The notes: a model not told the origin generated them from the letters alone. 64,000 nt of DNA from Komagataeibacter xylinus (GCF_004302915.1 NZ_QQBI01000008.1:1-64000), one strand, 5' to 3'; counted from the first letter of the stretch, positions 8,127 through 18,009 are shown. Program-made: numbers and translations.

Positions 8127-8835
8127 ACTTCCTTTCAGCCCGCGCCACCGCATCAAACGACAGATCAAGCACCGGGTATTCCGCCCAGTCCCTAAAGTCG
8201 AAATGCCACCATTCCTCCGCCAGGGGCAGGAAGCCACTCGCCTGCATGATCCGTGCAAGCAGGTCACGCCGCTGCCGTGCCGTGGCATCACCACCGGCAT
8301 AATCAACATGGGCGCGGGGCGTCATTTCATCAAAGCCCGATGGCATAGGCACAACACAGCGCGTTGCCAGATCCCACAGGGTCAGGTCAACCGCGCAGCC
8401 CCGGTTATGGCGTGACCCGGTGGCCGGATCCCCCACAAATTCATGCAGGGCCTCCGGCACGGCAGCGCGGAACAGCGCCGTGACATGCCAGGGCCGATAT
8501 GCATCATACACCAGCAGGCCATAACCATGCTGCCCGGCCAGCCTGCGCGCGTGTGACAGGGCCAGCGCCGCCGGGCGCTGCAAAAACGCCCGCACGGCCG
8601 GATAAACCGGAAAGCCCAGAAAATTCCGGCTGCAGGCATAGCGGATATCCAGCGCAATCGCCGGATCAACCCTTGTTATGTCAACAAGGTCCGCAGCCCT
8701 GGGTGCTGGCGCAAAGGCGGGCATGACCGCCTGCCCGGCCAGAGCCTGCAATGCACCGGGCGCAAGGCGCGCGGGCACGCGAAACAGGTCGTCAGCCTCC
8801 AGCACGGGGCCGGGCGGGCTTATGGATGCAGGCAT
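8125..8835 (-). CDS. ddpX: D-alanyl-D-alanine dipeptidase
   Basis: A 236-residue member of the VanX/DdpX zinc peptidases. The zinc site is complete: H143 and D150 in SRHNRGCAVD and H211 in EEWWHFDF, with catalytic E208 just before. AYRP (R113) supplies the conserved substrate-binding arginine. It cleaves D-Ala-D-Ala, either to recycle cell-wall dipeptide or to use it as a nutrient; without vanH or vanA neighbours there is no reason to infer glycopeptide resistance. There is no obvious signal peptide, so it is probably cytosolic. The protein is about 30 residues longer than VanX at the N-terminus. The stop touches the palindromic element at 8047-8126. Confidence 0.88.
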   Translation of the reverse strand: MPASISPPGPVLEADDLFRVPARLAPGALQALAGQAVMPAFAPAPRAADLVDITRVDPAIALDIRYACSRNFLGFPVYPAVRAFLQRPAALALSHARRLAGQHGYGLLVYDAYRPWHVTALFRAAVPEALHEFVGDPATGSRHNRGCAVDLTLWDLATRCVVPMPSGFDEMTPRAHVDYAGGDATARQRRDLLARIMQASGFLPLAEEWWHFDFRDWAEYPVLDLSFDAVARAERK

Positions 8836-8868
8836 TACCGCACCCCGATCAGGGGCAGCGCAGGCCCT

Positions 8869-9102
8869 TCAGTTTGTTGGGGGCGTGTAGGCCTGTACAT
8901 CTTCCACCGTATGGCTGAGCAGGATCTTGCCGTTATCGGCAGACTGCACCCATGCGGCGGGAATGGTAAAGGCACTTTCTGCCGGACCATCAACGGTAAC
9001 CTGAATCGTGCCATCCGTATTGACGGCCGTGAGCGTGCCCATGCGGCCCGAGCCCGCAGCGATCACGTCCTGGCCCAGCATGGCCTGCGTTAAATCCGTC
9101 AT
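8869..9102 (-). CDS. Small DUF2171/PRC-like protein
   Basis: A 77-residue protein beginning MTDLTQAMLGQDVIAAGSGR. It has the small beta-barrel look of DUF2171 or PRC-barrel proteins (GTLTAVNTDGTIQVTVDG, then FTIPAAWV). The start at 9102 follows a good ribosome site, GGAAAGGGAAT, at the right distance. It lies 34 bases upstream of ddpX on the same strand and may share its transcript. Family call is by eye only; role unknown. Confidence 0.6.
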   Translation of the reverse strand: MTDLTQAMLGQDVIAAGSGRMGTLTAVNTDGTIQVTVDGPAESAFTIPAAWVQSADNGKILLSHTVEDVQAYTPPTN

Positions 9103-9316
9103 GAATTCCCTTTCCTTGCCGGGCATGCGGGCTGGCACCTGGGTGCCGCCCCATGCCCTGTCTCTTCACATGGCGGGCCCTGTCGGCCGCCTTCCGTGCG
9201 CCGGAGCCTTTACGGCAACCGCTCCGGCTTCTTCCCCATGCCCGTTACACCTGGCACAGGCACCCAGGGGCGCATTTGCGAATTCAACGCCCGGCATGGG
9301 CCGAAGTTGTCCTGGC

Positions 9317-9763
9317 CTAGTTCACGCCAAACTGGCTGCGCTGGGCCATGACCTGATTGAGCTGCTCGTTGTAATGGTGATAGGTGCCTTTTGGCACGCA
9401 GCCCATTTCCTCAAGATCTTCGAGCTTGATGCTGTCATTGAGCCAGGAATTGACTTCATTGAACTGGATCTTTGCCGGCACCGGGCGCCCGCTGAAGATC
9501 ACCGGGTCATCCTGTCCCTGCACATAGCCGAATTTCTTGTACACCCCATCGGCGGGCGGATTGTGCTCCGCCATTTCGCCGCACACCACCGATGCGCCAT
9601 CCACGGCATGCACCGTGGCATTGCGGAAGGTCACGGCATGCGGGTCGGGCAGGGTAGCGGCCACATGGCGCTCGGCCTCGGCGATGACGGCAGCGCCGCC
9701 CGCCGCATGCGCCAGCCCGGAATACAGGCAGAGCGACACGCCCAGTATAATGACTCGTTTCAT
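9317..9763 (-). CDS. Secreted hypothetical protein
   Basis: A 148-residue protein with a clear signal peptide (MKRVIILGVSLCLYSGLAHA, cleavage after AHA). The mature part contains HAVTFRNATVHAVDGASVVC followed by GEMAEHNPPADGVYKKFGYV, a pattern I associate with small periplasmic proteins reporting on residue-level turnover, but I cannot name a function. Two cysteines (in VVCGE and MGCVP) could form a disulphide. It stands alone, with about 180 bases free on the downstream side. Confidence 0.65.
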   Translation of the reverse strand: MKRVIILGVSLCLYSGLAHAAGGAAVIAEAERHVAATLPDPHAVTFRNATVHAVDGASVVCGEMAEHNPPADGVYKKFGYVQGQDDPVIFSGRPVPAKIQFNEVNSWLNDSIKLEDLEEMGCVPKGTYHHYNEQLNQVMAQRSQFGVN

Positions 9764-9989
9764 GCTTCCACCGCCTGATCACTCATATTGCCATAGCTTG
9801 TTTTTATTGTGATGCGCTGCCCGCCTGCATCGGTCAAGCCGGGGGCGGGATGCAGTTGCCATCAGCAATTATGTCATGGGTGATAATATACAGGCATGAC
9901 AGAGGGGGCGCACAGACCCGGCCAGCCGGGTTATAACAGGGCACCCTGCGGCCCCGTGGCCGCCCACTGCATCAAAGGCCCGTTCTCCC

Positions 9990-12530
9990 ATGTCACAGCG
10001 CCCCGTTCCCGCTCCTGCGGCTGACCCGTCCACACGGCCCGACTTCGTGCATGTGCGCGGCGCGCGCGAGCACAACCTCAAGGATGTCAGCGTGGACATT
10101 CCGCGTGACCGGCTGGTCGTGTTCACCGGGGTTTCAGGGTCGGGCAAGTCCTCGCTGGCCTTCGGCACGCTGTATGCGGAGGCACAGCGGCGCTACCTTG
10201 AATCGGTCTCGCCCTACGCGCGTCGGCTGTTCCGGCAGATGCCGGTGCCCGATGTCACATCCATCGAGGGGCTGCCGCCTGCCATCGCACTCCAGCAGCA
10301 GCGCGGCACGGGCACCGGGCGCTCCACCGTGGGCAGCATCACCACGCTGTCGAACCTGCTGCGCATGCTCTATTCCCGCGCGGGGCATTACCCGGCGGGG
10401 ATGCAGCGGCTGGAGGCGGAATCGTTTTCCACCAACACGCCCGAAGGCGCGTGCCCGCAATGCCACGGCCAGGGCCGCATCATGGACACGACCACCGACC
10501 TGCTGGTGCCTGATGACGGCCTCTCCATCCGCGAGCGCGCGGTCGCGGCATGGCCCACCGCGTGGCAGGGACAGAACCTGCGCGATATCCTGATCACCAA
10601 GGGCGTGGACGTGGACTGCCCCTGGCGCGACCTGCCGGAAAAAACCCGCAACTGGATCCTCTACACCGAGGAAACACCCACCTACCCCGTCTATCCCGGC
10701 CTCGACCATGCAGCCGTGCAGCGCGCGATACGCGACCACGTGCCCCCTGCCTATAACGGCACCTTTACCGGCGCGCGGCGCTATGTGCTGCACACCTTTG
10801 CCACATCGCAGAGCGCCAACATGCGCAGGCGGGCCGAGCGGTTCCTGACCGCAACGCCGTGCCCCACCTGCCATGGCGGCCGCCTCAACCCCGAGGCGCT
10901 GCGGGTCACCATCGCGGGGCTGAACATTGCCCAGCTCACCCGCCAGCCACTGGCCACCATTGCCCGCACGCTGGCCCCGCTGGCTGACGGCACGCAGCCA
11001 CCCGAGCACGCCCCGCAGGCGGGCGATGCCACCGCCATCGCCGCGCGCCGCATAGCCAACGACCTGCTCGGCCGCATTGCGGTGCTGGAGCATCTGGGCC
11101 TTGGCTACCTGCAGGCCGACCGCCCGGTTACCACGCTCTCCCTCGGCGAGTACCAACGCCTGCGGCTGGGCACGCAGATCCGCTCCAGCCTGTTTGGCGT
11201 GGTGTACGTGCTTGATGAACCCTCCAGCGGGCTGCACCCCGCCGATGCCCATAACCTGCTCGATGCGCTGGAAGGGCTGAAGCGGGCGGGCAACTCGCTG
11301 TTCATTGTCGAGCATAACCTCTACCTCATCCGCCGGGCGGACTGGATTGTCGATGTCGGCCCCGATGCGGGCACGCGCGGGGGCGAGGTGCTGTATAGCG
11401 GCCTGCCCGAGGGCCTGCGGGGGGTCAAAAACTCCCGCACCGCGCCCTATCTGTTTGCCAGCAATGCGCCGATTGCGGGTACGCCGCGTCCGGCCAAAGC
11501 GTGGCTTAAGCTTGCGGGCATTACGTGGAACAACCTGCACGACCTTACGCTCGCAATCCCGCTGGGCACGTTCGTGACCGTGACCGGCCTGTCAGGCTCG
11601 GGCAAGTCGAGCCTGGTCAGCCAGGCGCTGCCCGCCATCATGGCGCATGCGCTAGGGCAGAAACTGCCCGATGCGACAGACCCCGACACCATCGAGGACA
11701 TGCCCGAAGGCACGCCACAGGGGCAGGTTACGGAAGGTGTTAAAAAAATCAGCCGGCTGGTCATGATCGACCAGAAACCCATCGGCCGCACCCCGCGCTC
11801 CAACCTTGCCACCTATACCGGCCTGTTCGACACCATCCGCCAGATCTATGCCGCGACCGACCTGGCCAGATCGCGCGGGTATGACGCGGGTCGTTTTTCT
11901 TTCAATCTGCCAAAAGGCCGCTGCCCCACCTGCGAGGGTGCGGGCTCGGTGATGGTGGAGCTGCTGTTCCTGCCCAGCGTGTATTCCCCCTGCCCCACCT
12001 GCCACGGCACACGCTACCGGCCCGAGGTGCTGGAAGTGACCATAGGCGGCAAGTCCATTGCCGATGTGCTGGCCATGACGGTGGATGACGCCGCTGCCTT
12101 CTTTGCCCACAACCCGGCCCTGTCCGCCACGCTCGCCACGTTGCAGCAGGGCGGGCTTGGCTACCTGCGGCTGGGGCAACCCGCCACCGAGCTTTCGGGC
12201 GGCGAGGCGCAGCGCATCAAGCTTGCCACCGAGCTGCGCAAGCAGCGCCGGGGCCATACGCTCTACATTCTTGATGAACCCACCACTGGCCTGCACCCTG
12301 CCGATGTGGACCGGCTGCAGGCCCACCTGCAGTCACTGGTGGATGGCGGCCACACCGTGGTGGTGGCCGAGCACGACATGCGGGTGGCAGCCAGGAGCGA
12401 CTGGATCATCGACATGGGGCCGGGCGCGGGCGACGGGGGCGGCACGATCGTGGCTGCGGGCACGCCGCATGACGTGGCCCGTGCGAAAGGCAGCGCTACC
12501 GCGCCCTTCCTCCTGCCGCTGACCGGCTGA
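9990..12530 (+). CDS. UvrA-like ABC ATPase of the short UvrA2 class
   Basis: An 846-residue UvrA homologue with two ABC ATPase halves. Walker A motifs are GVSGSGKSS (47-55) and GLSGSGKSS. Zinc-binding CxxC modules are [23 protein letters not shown] and CPTCHGTR. Canonical UvrA has about 940 residues. Here the sequence goes from the first ATPase lobe ([11 protein letters not shown]) almost directly to the first zinc module, so the UvrB-binding domain is missing, as in UvrA2/DrrC-type proteins linked to tolerance of DNA-binding drugs. The second half has a normal LSGGE signature, but the first reads LSLGE, a substitution worth noting. The gene stands alone and ends at a full palindromic element. 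Confidence 0.88.
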   Translation: MSQRPVPAPAADPSTRPDFVHVRGAREHNLKDVSVDIPRDRLVVFTGVSGSGKSSLAFGTLYAEAQRRYLESVSPYARRLFRQMPVPDVTSIEGLPPAIALQQQRGTGTGRSTVGSITTLSNLLRMLYSRAGHYPAGMQRLEAESFSTNTPEGACPQCHGQGRIMDTTTDLLVPDDGLSIRERAVAAWPTAWQGQNLRDILITKGVDVDCPWRDLPEKTRNWILYTEETPTYPVYPGLDHAAVQRAIRDHVPPAYNGTFTGARRYVLHTFATSQSANMRRRAERFLTATPCPTCHGGRLNPEALRVTIAGLNIAQLTRQPLATIARTLAPLADGTQPPEHAPQAGDATAIAARRIANDLLGRIAVLEHLGLGYLQADRPVTTLSLGEYQRLRLGTQIRSSLFGVVYVLDEPSSGLHPADAHNLLDALEGLKRAGNSLFIVEHNLYLIRRADWIVDVGPDAGTRGGEVLYSGLPEGLRGVKNSRTAPYLFASNAPIAGTPRPAKAWLKLAGITWNNLHDLTLAIPLGTFVTVTGLSGSGKSSLVSQALPAIMAHALGQKLPDATDPDTIEDMPEGTPQGQVTEGVKKISRLVMIDQKPIGRTPRSNLATYTGLFDTIRQIYAATDLARSRGYDAGRFSFNLPKGRCPTCEGAGSVMVELLFLPSVYSPCPTCHGTRYRPEVLEVTIGGKSIADVLAMTVDDAAAFFAHNPALSATLATLQQGGLGYLRLGQPATELSGGEAQRIKLATELRKQRRGHTLYILDEPTTGLHPADVDRLQAHLQSLVDGGHTVVVAEHDMRVAARSDWIIDMGPGAGDGGGTIVAAGTPHDVARAKGSATAPFLLPLTG

Positions 12531-12540
12531 TTTGCAGAGT

Positions 12541-12627
12541 AAAAGTTTTTGGTGAAGCTTTTTTCAAAAGGCTTTGAAAAGAACGCCGCCTTTTTGATTT
12601 GAAAAAAGGCGGCACCCAAAAACTTTT
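12541..12627. repeat. Composite palindromic element, full copy 2 (reference copy)
   Basis: This is the clearest copy. Outer arms AAAAGTTTTTGG/CCAAAAACTTTT enclose hairpin A (GAAGCTTTTTTCAAAAGGCTT) and hairpin B (GCCGCCTTTTT...AAAAAAGGCGGC), so RNA or single-stranded DNA would fold as a three-way junction. It separates the convergent uvrA2-like and gntP genes, ten bases after one stop and five before the other. Confidence 0.8.
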
Positions 12628-12632
12628 ATCTT

Positions 12633-14042
12633 TTACCCTGCCGAGGTGGGTAATACGCCCCACAGCGCCGCAACACCTGCAAAGACCAGCAGCGACGCCA
12701 CCAGCGTCATGAGGCTCCAGCTCCGCAGCCCCTCGCGCACGCTCACGCCGCACAGGCGCGTCACGATCCAGAACCCCGCATCGTTCACGTGCGACAGCGC
12801 CATGCCCCCCGCCCCCATGGCCAGCGCCATCAGCGCCAGATGGGTCTGGTCAAGGTGCAGGCGACCAATCATGGGGCCAAGGATGCCCGCCGTGGTCATC
12901 AGCGCCACCGTGGTCGGCCCCTGGGCTACGCGCAGGATCATGGTCAGCACGAAGGCCAGCACCAGCAGCGGCAGGCCGGTCGCGGCCAGCAGGCCGCCCA
13001 GCGCATCGCCCACGCCGCTGCCCACCAGCACCTGCGCAAACGCGCCCCCCGCCCCGGTAATGAGGATGATGATGGCCGTGCCCGGCAGGGCGGCCGCCAC
13101 GACATCAGACACGGTAGCCAGCGCCATGCCGCGCCGCAGCCCCAGCAGCCACGCGCACAGCAATACGTCCAGCCCCAGCGCCACGAAGGGAATCCCTGCA
13201 AAGACCAGCAGGGTGCGCACCCGCCCCGGGGCCATCAGTTCGCCCGCCAGCGTGCCCGCCACCATCAGCACCACCGGCACGGCGATGACGCCCAGGATCT
13301 CGCCTACGCTCACCGGGCTGCGCGCGGTGGCCTGCATGAAAATACCCGCCGCGTCATCAGCCGTATCCTGCCCCTGCGCAGGCGCACGGGCCTCATCCAC
13401 CACGGCGCGGATATCGGGCGCGCAGCCCAGCGGTTGCGCCATGATGGGCCGGGTCAGCACATAGGTCAGCACCGTGGCCACGGCTGCCAGCGGCAGGCCC
13501 AGCAGCAGCATGTGCCCCGCCCCCACGCCCAGCGCTGCCGCAACCGCCACGGCACCGGGGTGGGGCGGCAGCAGGGCATGGACGGTGAGCATGGTCACGG
13601 CCATGGGAATGCCGAACACGGCGGGCACGCGGCCCGTCTGCCGCGCCATGCCATAGACCAGCGGCATGAGCATGATCACGCCAACCTCGAAAAACACAGG
13701 AATGCCCACGCCAAAAGCGGCAATGACCAGCGCCAGCGGCACATGGGCGGAGCCTACGCGGCGCACCAGCGCATTCGCCACGGTGGCCGCCCCGCCCGAG
13801 AGGTCAACCATGCGCCCGATCATGGCCCCGAACGCCACGATAATGGCGATATGGCCCATGATGCGGCCCATGCTACCCTGAATGGCATCGGCCAGCCTGG
13901 CCACGGGCATGCCGGTAAGCAGGGCCACCGCCACGGCCACCACCAGCAGGGCGACGAAGGGATGCAGCCGGAGTTTGAGGATAAGCAGGAGCAGGACGGC
14001 AATGGAGCCTATGCCGGTCAGGATCAGCGCGAGCGGAGTCAT
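12633..14042 (-). CDS. GntP-family gluconate/organic acid permease
   Basis: A 469-residue polytopic protein with about 12 membrane segments. GntP-family features are the opening LILTGIGSIAVLLLLI, the region GVGIPVFFEVGVIMLMPLV and the loop LLPPHPGAVAVAAALG. These symporters bring in gluconate or related aldonic and hydroxy acids with protons, which suits an organism that oxidises sugars outside the cell. The start at 14042 (MTPLALILTG) is chosen because an upstream in-frame ATG at 14132 would add a charged, non-conserved tail. No gluconate kinase or regulator is adjacent, so the exact substrate is open. Confidence 0.87.
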   Translation of the reverse strand: MTPLALILTGIGSIAVLLLLILKLRLHPFVALLVVAVAVALLTGMPVARLADAIQGSMGRIMGHIAIIVAFGAMIGRMVDLSGGAATVANALVRRVGSAHVPLALVIAAFGVGIPVFFEVGVIMLMPLVYGMARQTGRVPAVFGIPMAVTMLTVHALLPPHPGAVAVAAALGVGAGHMLLLGLPLAAVATVLTYVLTRPIMAQPLGCAPDIRAVVDEARAPAQGQDTADDAAGIFMQATARSPVSVGEILGVIAVPVVLMVAGTLAGELMAPGRVRTLLVFAGIPFVALGLDVLLCAWLLGLRRGMALATVSDVVAAALPGTAIIILITGAGGAFAQVLVGSGVGDALGGLLAATGLPLLVLAFVLTMILRVAQGPTTVALMTTAGILGPMIGRLHLDQTHLALMALAMGAGGMALSHVNDAGFWIVTRLCGVSVREGLRSWSLMTLVASLLVFAGVAALWGVLPTSAG

Positions 14043-14312
14043 GGGGCGGTCCCGTGCGTGAGAGAGGCCAGTCTCGTCCAGCCAAACGCGCCTTTTAAGG
14101 GGCAGCCATGCAAGAAAGCAACAACCTTGCACAGAGGCCCCGCACAGCCAGCCCCCGCCACCCCTGCCATGCCGGAACCCTTGCTACCGCCCGCGGCCCT
14201 GCCACCGGCCGAACCGGGCACGCAAACACGCTCCCGACGGGCAGGATGTGCCCGGCCGCCACCTGCGGGCAGGAAGGTTACGTGGGCCATGATGCCCGGA
14301 ACAAAGGGGCTT

Positions 14313-14822
14313 TTACTTCAACTTTTTTATGACGCCGGATTCATGGACGGTAATTTTTCCAATCCTGTCGCGGCCCCGGGCGTTGCAGACCAGCTCCTGC
14401 GTGGCGGGCGAGAGCATGCAGGTGCCTGTTGCCTTCTCATCATGGGACTGGCCATTGGTCACAATCTGAATTCCGTTGATGTTCTGCCCGATCGCATGAT
14501 TTTCGCTTGCTGCGGCTGAAAAGAAACCAAATATCACGACCTGCGTATTGTTGTTCCCGAATATTTCCGTGCTAACGAAAATTCTGTTATTTATACTATA
14601 TAAAGATATATTACAGGTATCAGATCGATCGTTTCCATTCTTGTATTCTATACGGAAATTGCATTTTTCATGCGTTGCAATGGAAAGCAGGTTTTTTATG
14701 TCCGGGTTGGCAAGGGCTGCCCTGATCTGGGGCACGGCCAGTTCTTCACTTGGCGTTTGCGCATAAACCGGCGACGCAACAGCCAGGCAGGGCGCTGCCA
14801 TGATCCATTGATGAAAATGCAT
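14313..14822 (-). CDS. Secreted hypothetical protein
   Basis: A 169-residue protein starting MHFHQWIMAAPCLAVASPVYA, a signal peptide with cleavage after VYA. The start at 14822 has AGGACAG upstream; an in-frame ATG at 14903 is rejected because it would bury the signal. The mature part is richer in Asn, Ile and Lys than its neighbours (EYKNGNDRSDTCNISLYSIN) and locally AT-rich, which could mean recent acquisition. Four cysteines are spread over the mature chain. No family recognised. Confidence 0.6.
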   Translation of the reverse strand: MHFHQWIMAAPCLAVASPVYAQTPSEELAVPQIRAALANPDIKNLLSIATHEKCNFRIEYKNGNDRSDTCNISLYSINNRIFVSTEIFGNNNTQVVIFGFFSAAASENHAIGQNINGIQIVTNGQSHDEKATGTCMLSPATQELVCNARGRDRIGKITVHESGVIKKLK

Positions 14823-15109
14823 GAACTGTCCTGTCACCCCATCCATTAGGAACAGCCAGTCCATACGCTGTTCCAGGCAGGCGCAGCCCTGTTGTGCTGG
14901 CAATGCTGCCAGCTGCGGCCCGCAGCAGGACAGTTGTCCCCGCGCGAATCACCCCAGGCTGGAACCAGAGGCGCGGGCTGACCCGCCTGCCCCATCCGGC
15001 ACAGCAGGACCGCCCTGCATGCAAAACATACGGGCGTGAAAAATGGCCTGAAAACCGGGGTTTTTCAGCCCCCCGGGTTGCATGCCCCAAGCGCCGCCGT
15101 TTTTCATGC

Positions 15110-15138
15110 TTGACAGCGTGCCGCCGTGTCTCCATTAC
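15110..15138 (+). promoter_or_regulatory. Possible sigma70 promoter
   Basis: TTGACA at 15110-15115 and CATTAC at 15133-15138 are separated by 17 bases, 62 bases before the small gene at 15200. The -35 is perfect and the -10 weak. The rest of the gap 14823-15199 holds only an imperfect stem-loop at 15048-15068. Confidence 0.35.
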
Positions 15139-15199
15139 GCGCCACCGGTCACGCACCGCAGTCGCTTTTTTGGGCCCTAGCGCCCCGGGACGTCACGCC

Positions 15200-15382
15200 A
15201 TGGCAATCATGCTCAATCCATCCCTGTCGCCCGCGCGCAGCCCGGCCACACGCCGCGCCATGACGCATGTGACAACCTTCATCCGCGAGGCCTGGATCGT
15301 GCCGATGGTGGTCATGGGCAGCGTGCTGTGCGGGGGCGTGTTCACCCTGCTCTCGCACCTGCTGGGCCACGCGGCGGGATAA
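15200..15382 (+). CDS. Small single-pass membrane protein
   Basis: A 60-residue protein with a basic N-terminal part (ARSPATRRAMTHVTTFIREA) and one membrane helix (WIVPMVVMGSVLCGGVFTLL) near the C-terminus. It is bounded by a possible promoter and by a strong terminator four bases after its stop, which is the main reason to think it is real. The ribosome binding site is weak. Function unknown. Confidence 0.5.
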   Translation: MAIMLNPSLSPARSPATRRAMTHVTTFIREAWIVPMVVMGSVLCGGVFTLLSHLLGHAAG

Positions 15383-15385
15383 AAA

Positions 15386-15413
15386 ACGCCGCCCCGGTGC
15401 AGCAGGGCGGCGT
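15386..15413. terminator. Strong bidirectional hairpin terminator
   Basis: ACGCCGCCC and GGGCGGCGT form a perfect 9-base stem around a 10-base loop. A-rich sequence lies on the left and CTTTC on the right, so it can serve both the small gene ending at 15382 and the minus-strand gene ending at 15455. Confidence 0.75.
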
Positions 15414-15454
15414 CTTTCAAAAATGGCATCGATTTCCGGGCTGAACCAGGGTGC

Positions 15455-15982
15455 TCAGCGGGCGGCCTGCCGCATGGGGTGGCGGGTGTCACCCTTTTTG
15501 GGGGCGGGTTCCGCCAGCCAGTGAATGCGGACCTGACGCAGCTCGAAATTGCGCTGGCCCTGCACGCCCATATCCCCAAACGGGTCATAGACCACGCCGG
15601 TCACATCGGCACGGCACTGCTCGTGCTGGCCGGTATCCCCACAGATCTGCTGTGCCTTGCGAAAGGAGGCTTCCTCCATCGTGGGGCCATCGAGCGGTAT
15701 GGCGCCGTTCCAGTCCACCTTGCCCGGCAGGTCGGCAATACGGAAGGTGGCGCAGTCCGCCCCGCCCGAATTGGCGGAGGTAATGGTGCACCCCTCGATA
15801 CGCACGGGCTTGCCCACATACTGCGCCGCCTGCGCCTGGAAGGAGGCGACATCAAGCGTGGGTGGCGGTACGGGCGGGACGCCATGCCCCCTGGGCGCGC
15901 GGGCCATGGCGGGTGTGGCCGCCACGCCGGTGGCCATGAGAGCCAGCCCGGCCAGCGCACCAAGATGAAAACGTCGCCTCAC
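15455..15982 (-). CDS. Secreted hypothetical protein (GTG start)
   Basis: A 175-residue protein. A GTG at 15982, preceded by GGAAGGAC about eight bases away, gives a good signal peptide (VRRRFHLGALAGLALMATG, then VAATPAMARA); the longer ATG form from 16090 would hide it. The mature part (YVGKPVRIEGCTITSANSGG, then ATFRIADLPGKVDWNGAIPL) looks like a small periplasmic beta-barrel of the OB-fold type with a possible disulphide. The C-terminus is basic. Function unknown. Confidence 0.6.
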   Translation of the reverse strand: MRRRFHLGALAGLALMATGVAATPAMARAPRGHGVPPVPPPTLDVASFQAQAAQYVGKPVRIEGCTITSANSGGADCATFRIADLPGKVDWNGAIPLDGPTMEEASFRKAQQICGDTGQHEQCRADVTGVVYDPFGDMGVQGQRNFELRQVRIHWLAEPAPKKGDTRHPMRQAAR

Positions 15983-16131
15983 GTCGTGTCGTCCTTCCGT
16001 CAAGAAATCAGCCTGCGGCTTGCATTCGGCAAGGCCATTTTTGCCATAGACACGCGGTTTGTGACCACAACGCAACGTGCGGGCAGCCATGCATGCGCGG
16101 CTGGACGGCGACTGGACGGTCGGTCAGACGA

Positions 16132-16743
16132 TCAGAACGGTGAGGATTTCTGCCCCGCACCCTGGCCGAGATCGGCAAAATGCTGGGTTTCAGCACAGCC
16201 GCGAAAGCGGTCGAGCACGGGAACGCTGCCCGCGAGATTGACGCTGAGCGGCGGGTGGTCGCCAAAGCGCACCACCGCAAGATGCTGGTGGGCCATGGCG
16301 TCGAGCAGGCTGGTCATGTCGGCTGCGGGCATGGTGGCAGCCAGCGTCGTGGCGTCATTGGCCTGCATGTGAAAGACATGCGTATAGGCGCCGACCGTTA
16401 CCGTCATGTCGCCTTTTTCGCCATTGGCCAGGGTCCAGTGATCATCCGCGCTGCGCACCTGCAGCGAGTCGGCATCGGCGCGGAACATCAGGATCTCGCT
16501 TTCCGACCCGGCGATGCACAGGTCGGTATGCACCCCGGCATCGGGCGTGTGATGGATGGCGACCCAGCCGCCACCATGTTCATCAACGAGCATCTGCGAT
16601 GGGCTGGGGCTGCTGTTTTCATCCTGCGGCTGCATGGCCACCGGCATGGCATGCGCCGTGTTGTCATAGGACTGCGCCCACGCCCCGCCCGGCAGGGCAA
16701 GACAGGCCAGGCAACCCAGAAGAACCTTAAATTTCGTGCTCAC
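16132..16743 (-). CDS. Secreted hypothetical protein (GTG start)
   Basis: A 203-residue protein. The GTG at 16743 opens VSTKFKVLLGCLACLALPGG followed by AWAQ, a signal peptide with cleavage after AWA. The mature chain carries WVAIHHTPDAGVHTDLCIAG and ends in a region with SVNLAGSVPVLDRFRGCAE. The C-terminal SVNLAGSVPVLDRF resembles FSLKGAMPALEDL in the divergent secreted protein at 17062-17991, so the two may be distant relatives that bind similar ligands. This is inference from a short match. Confidence 0.55.
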   Translation of the reverse strand: MSTKFKVLLGCLACLALPGGAWAQSYDNTAHAMPVAMQPQDENSSPSPSQMLVDEHGGGWVAIHHTPDAGVHTDLCIAGSESEILMFRADADSLQVRSADDHWTLANGEKGDMTVTVGAYTHVFHMQANDATTLAATMPAADMTSLLDAMAHQHLAVVRFGDHPPLSVNLAGSVPVLDRFRGCAETQHFADLGQGAGQKSSPF

Positions 16744-17061
16744 TTTGCGACAATCCCATTGCAACAAGGACCGACGAATCGGAATGGTGGACGGTTTCGG
16801 CATCACCCAGGCGTGATGTTGACATATATTGTCATAATTATGGATAAGGAAAGGGGTTTGCCCAACCCATGCTACAAAGCATGTCTTTCCGCCTGCCCGA
16901 TGCGTGCCACGCAGGCGCGCATAATAATACTAAAGAAGATTTTCATTTTCGTGCCCGGACACGGCCGCCGTGCGTGCGCGGCATTGGCCTGCGGGCGCGG
17001 GGCCGTTATCATGCGGTTCGCCCACACTGTTTTTTCATGGATCTGGAAGGAAAAAGCCGGG

Positions 17062-17991
17062 ATGCGCCTGTTACCTGCTGCCATCCTGGCAATCGGAACC
17101 CTTTGCGCCACAACACAGGCTCGCGCCGCCGATCCTGACTGGATCTTTGCCAATAGCGGCCCCGGCGGGCAGCCCATGATCATATCGCACCAGGGCACGC
17201 TTGATGTGATGTTCTACCGATCGGCCAGCGGCACGCTGGGCATTGCCTTTCACCAGCGTCATGGCAGGTACCGCAACCCCAAGGGCGTGGAAACCGCCAT
17301 GGCGATGATCGGCAAGTTCACCGTCGCCCTCCAGACCTTCCTGACCGGCCAGAAATGGGACACGGCGGGCGGCGACCTCAAGCCCGACACCGTGCCCGAC
17401 ATGATCAATGCGCTCAAAAACGCCAGCACCGGCGCGCTCATTCCTTTCGAGCATGATCCCGTTTCGTTTTCGCTCAAGGGTGCCATGCCCGCCCTTGAGG
17501 ACCTGGCCCATTACGCGATGGCCCATGGCGAGAGCCTGCCGCCCCCGCTGCAACCAGCCGCAGCCGCCCCCCCGACCCAGCCAGGACTGGACATAGAAAA
17601 ACTGGCCCACCACCCCTATGACACCCAGCACGGGCGCAAGGTGGCGCTGCCGCAATACGATATTGCCGCCAACTGCGACCGTGCCCATGTGGAAATGCTC
17701 GATACGGATGGCGAATGCGTCGGCGCCGAGCAGAAAAGCCAGGCCACGCTCGGCGCGCACTGGACCGGCTATGACAGCGACCTGCGCGGGGCATGCCTGT
17801 CCTTGGTGAATGATCCGGGCCGGCTGGAAAAATACCAGGCCCTGCTCATGTGCCTCTCGCGCTATCAGGATGACCGGCGGCAGTGGCAGCTCGTATCAGG
17901 CTCAAGCGGCAGCGATGACATCCTGCCCGCCAAGAACGCGACCGCCACGCCACAGGCCGCGACAGGACAGATCCCTGACCAGAAACAATAA
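17062..17991 (+). CDS. Secreted hypothetical protein
   Basis: A 309-residue protein with signal peptide MRLLPAAILAIGTLCATTQA (cleavage near ARA). The start at 17062 follows GGAAGG; the open frame continues far upstream but without any sign of coding. Two regions are seen: an N-terminal domain (residues 25-170) ending in SFSLKGAMPALEDLAHYAMA, then a proline-rich linker (PPPLQPAAAAPPTQPG) and a C-terminal domain with five cysteines (ANCDRAH, GECVGAE, GACLSLV, LMCLSR). It may be an exported lysozyme-inhibitor-like protein; I have no family match. Confidence 0.55.
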   Translation: MRLLPAAILAIGTLCATTQARAADPDWIFANSGPGGQPMIISHQGTLDVMFYRSASGTLGIAFHQRHGRYRNPKGVETAMAMIGKFTVALQTFLTGQKWDTAGGDLKPDTVPDMINALKNASTGALIPFEHDPVSFSLKGAMPALEDLAHYAMAHGESLPPPLQPAAAAPPTQPGLDIEKLAHHPYDTQHGRKVALPQYDIAANCDRAHVEMLDTDGECVGAEQKSQATLGAHWTGYDSDLRGACLSLVNDPGRLEKYQALLMCLSRYQDDRRQWQLVSGSSGSDDILPAKNATATPQAATGQIPDQKQ

Positions 17992-18009
17992 AAATTTCTT
18001 CTGACACTT

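Noticed and set aside
8125-8835. Vancomycin-resistance role for the dipeptidase
   Set aside because: No vanH, vanA or vanRS neighbours; Gram-negative DdpX proteins have a cell-wall recycling role.
12789-14519. A 576-codon plus-strand frame opposite the GntP permease
   Set aside because: It is rich in His, Arg, Gln and Gly with no hydrophobic or domain pattern, as expected for the complement of a GC-rich membrane gene. GntP motifs on the other strand are clear.
16180-17061. Upstream extension of the secreted protein at 17062
   Set aside because: The open frame runs across the complement of another gene and an AT-rich promoter region. A signal peptide with a ribosome site begins at 17062.
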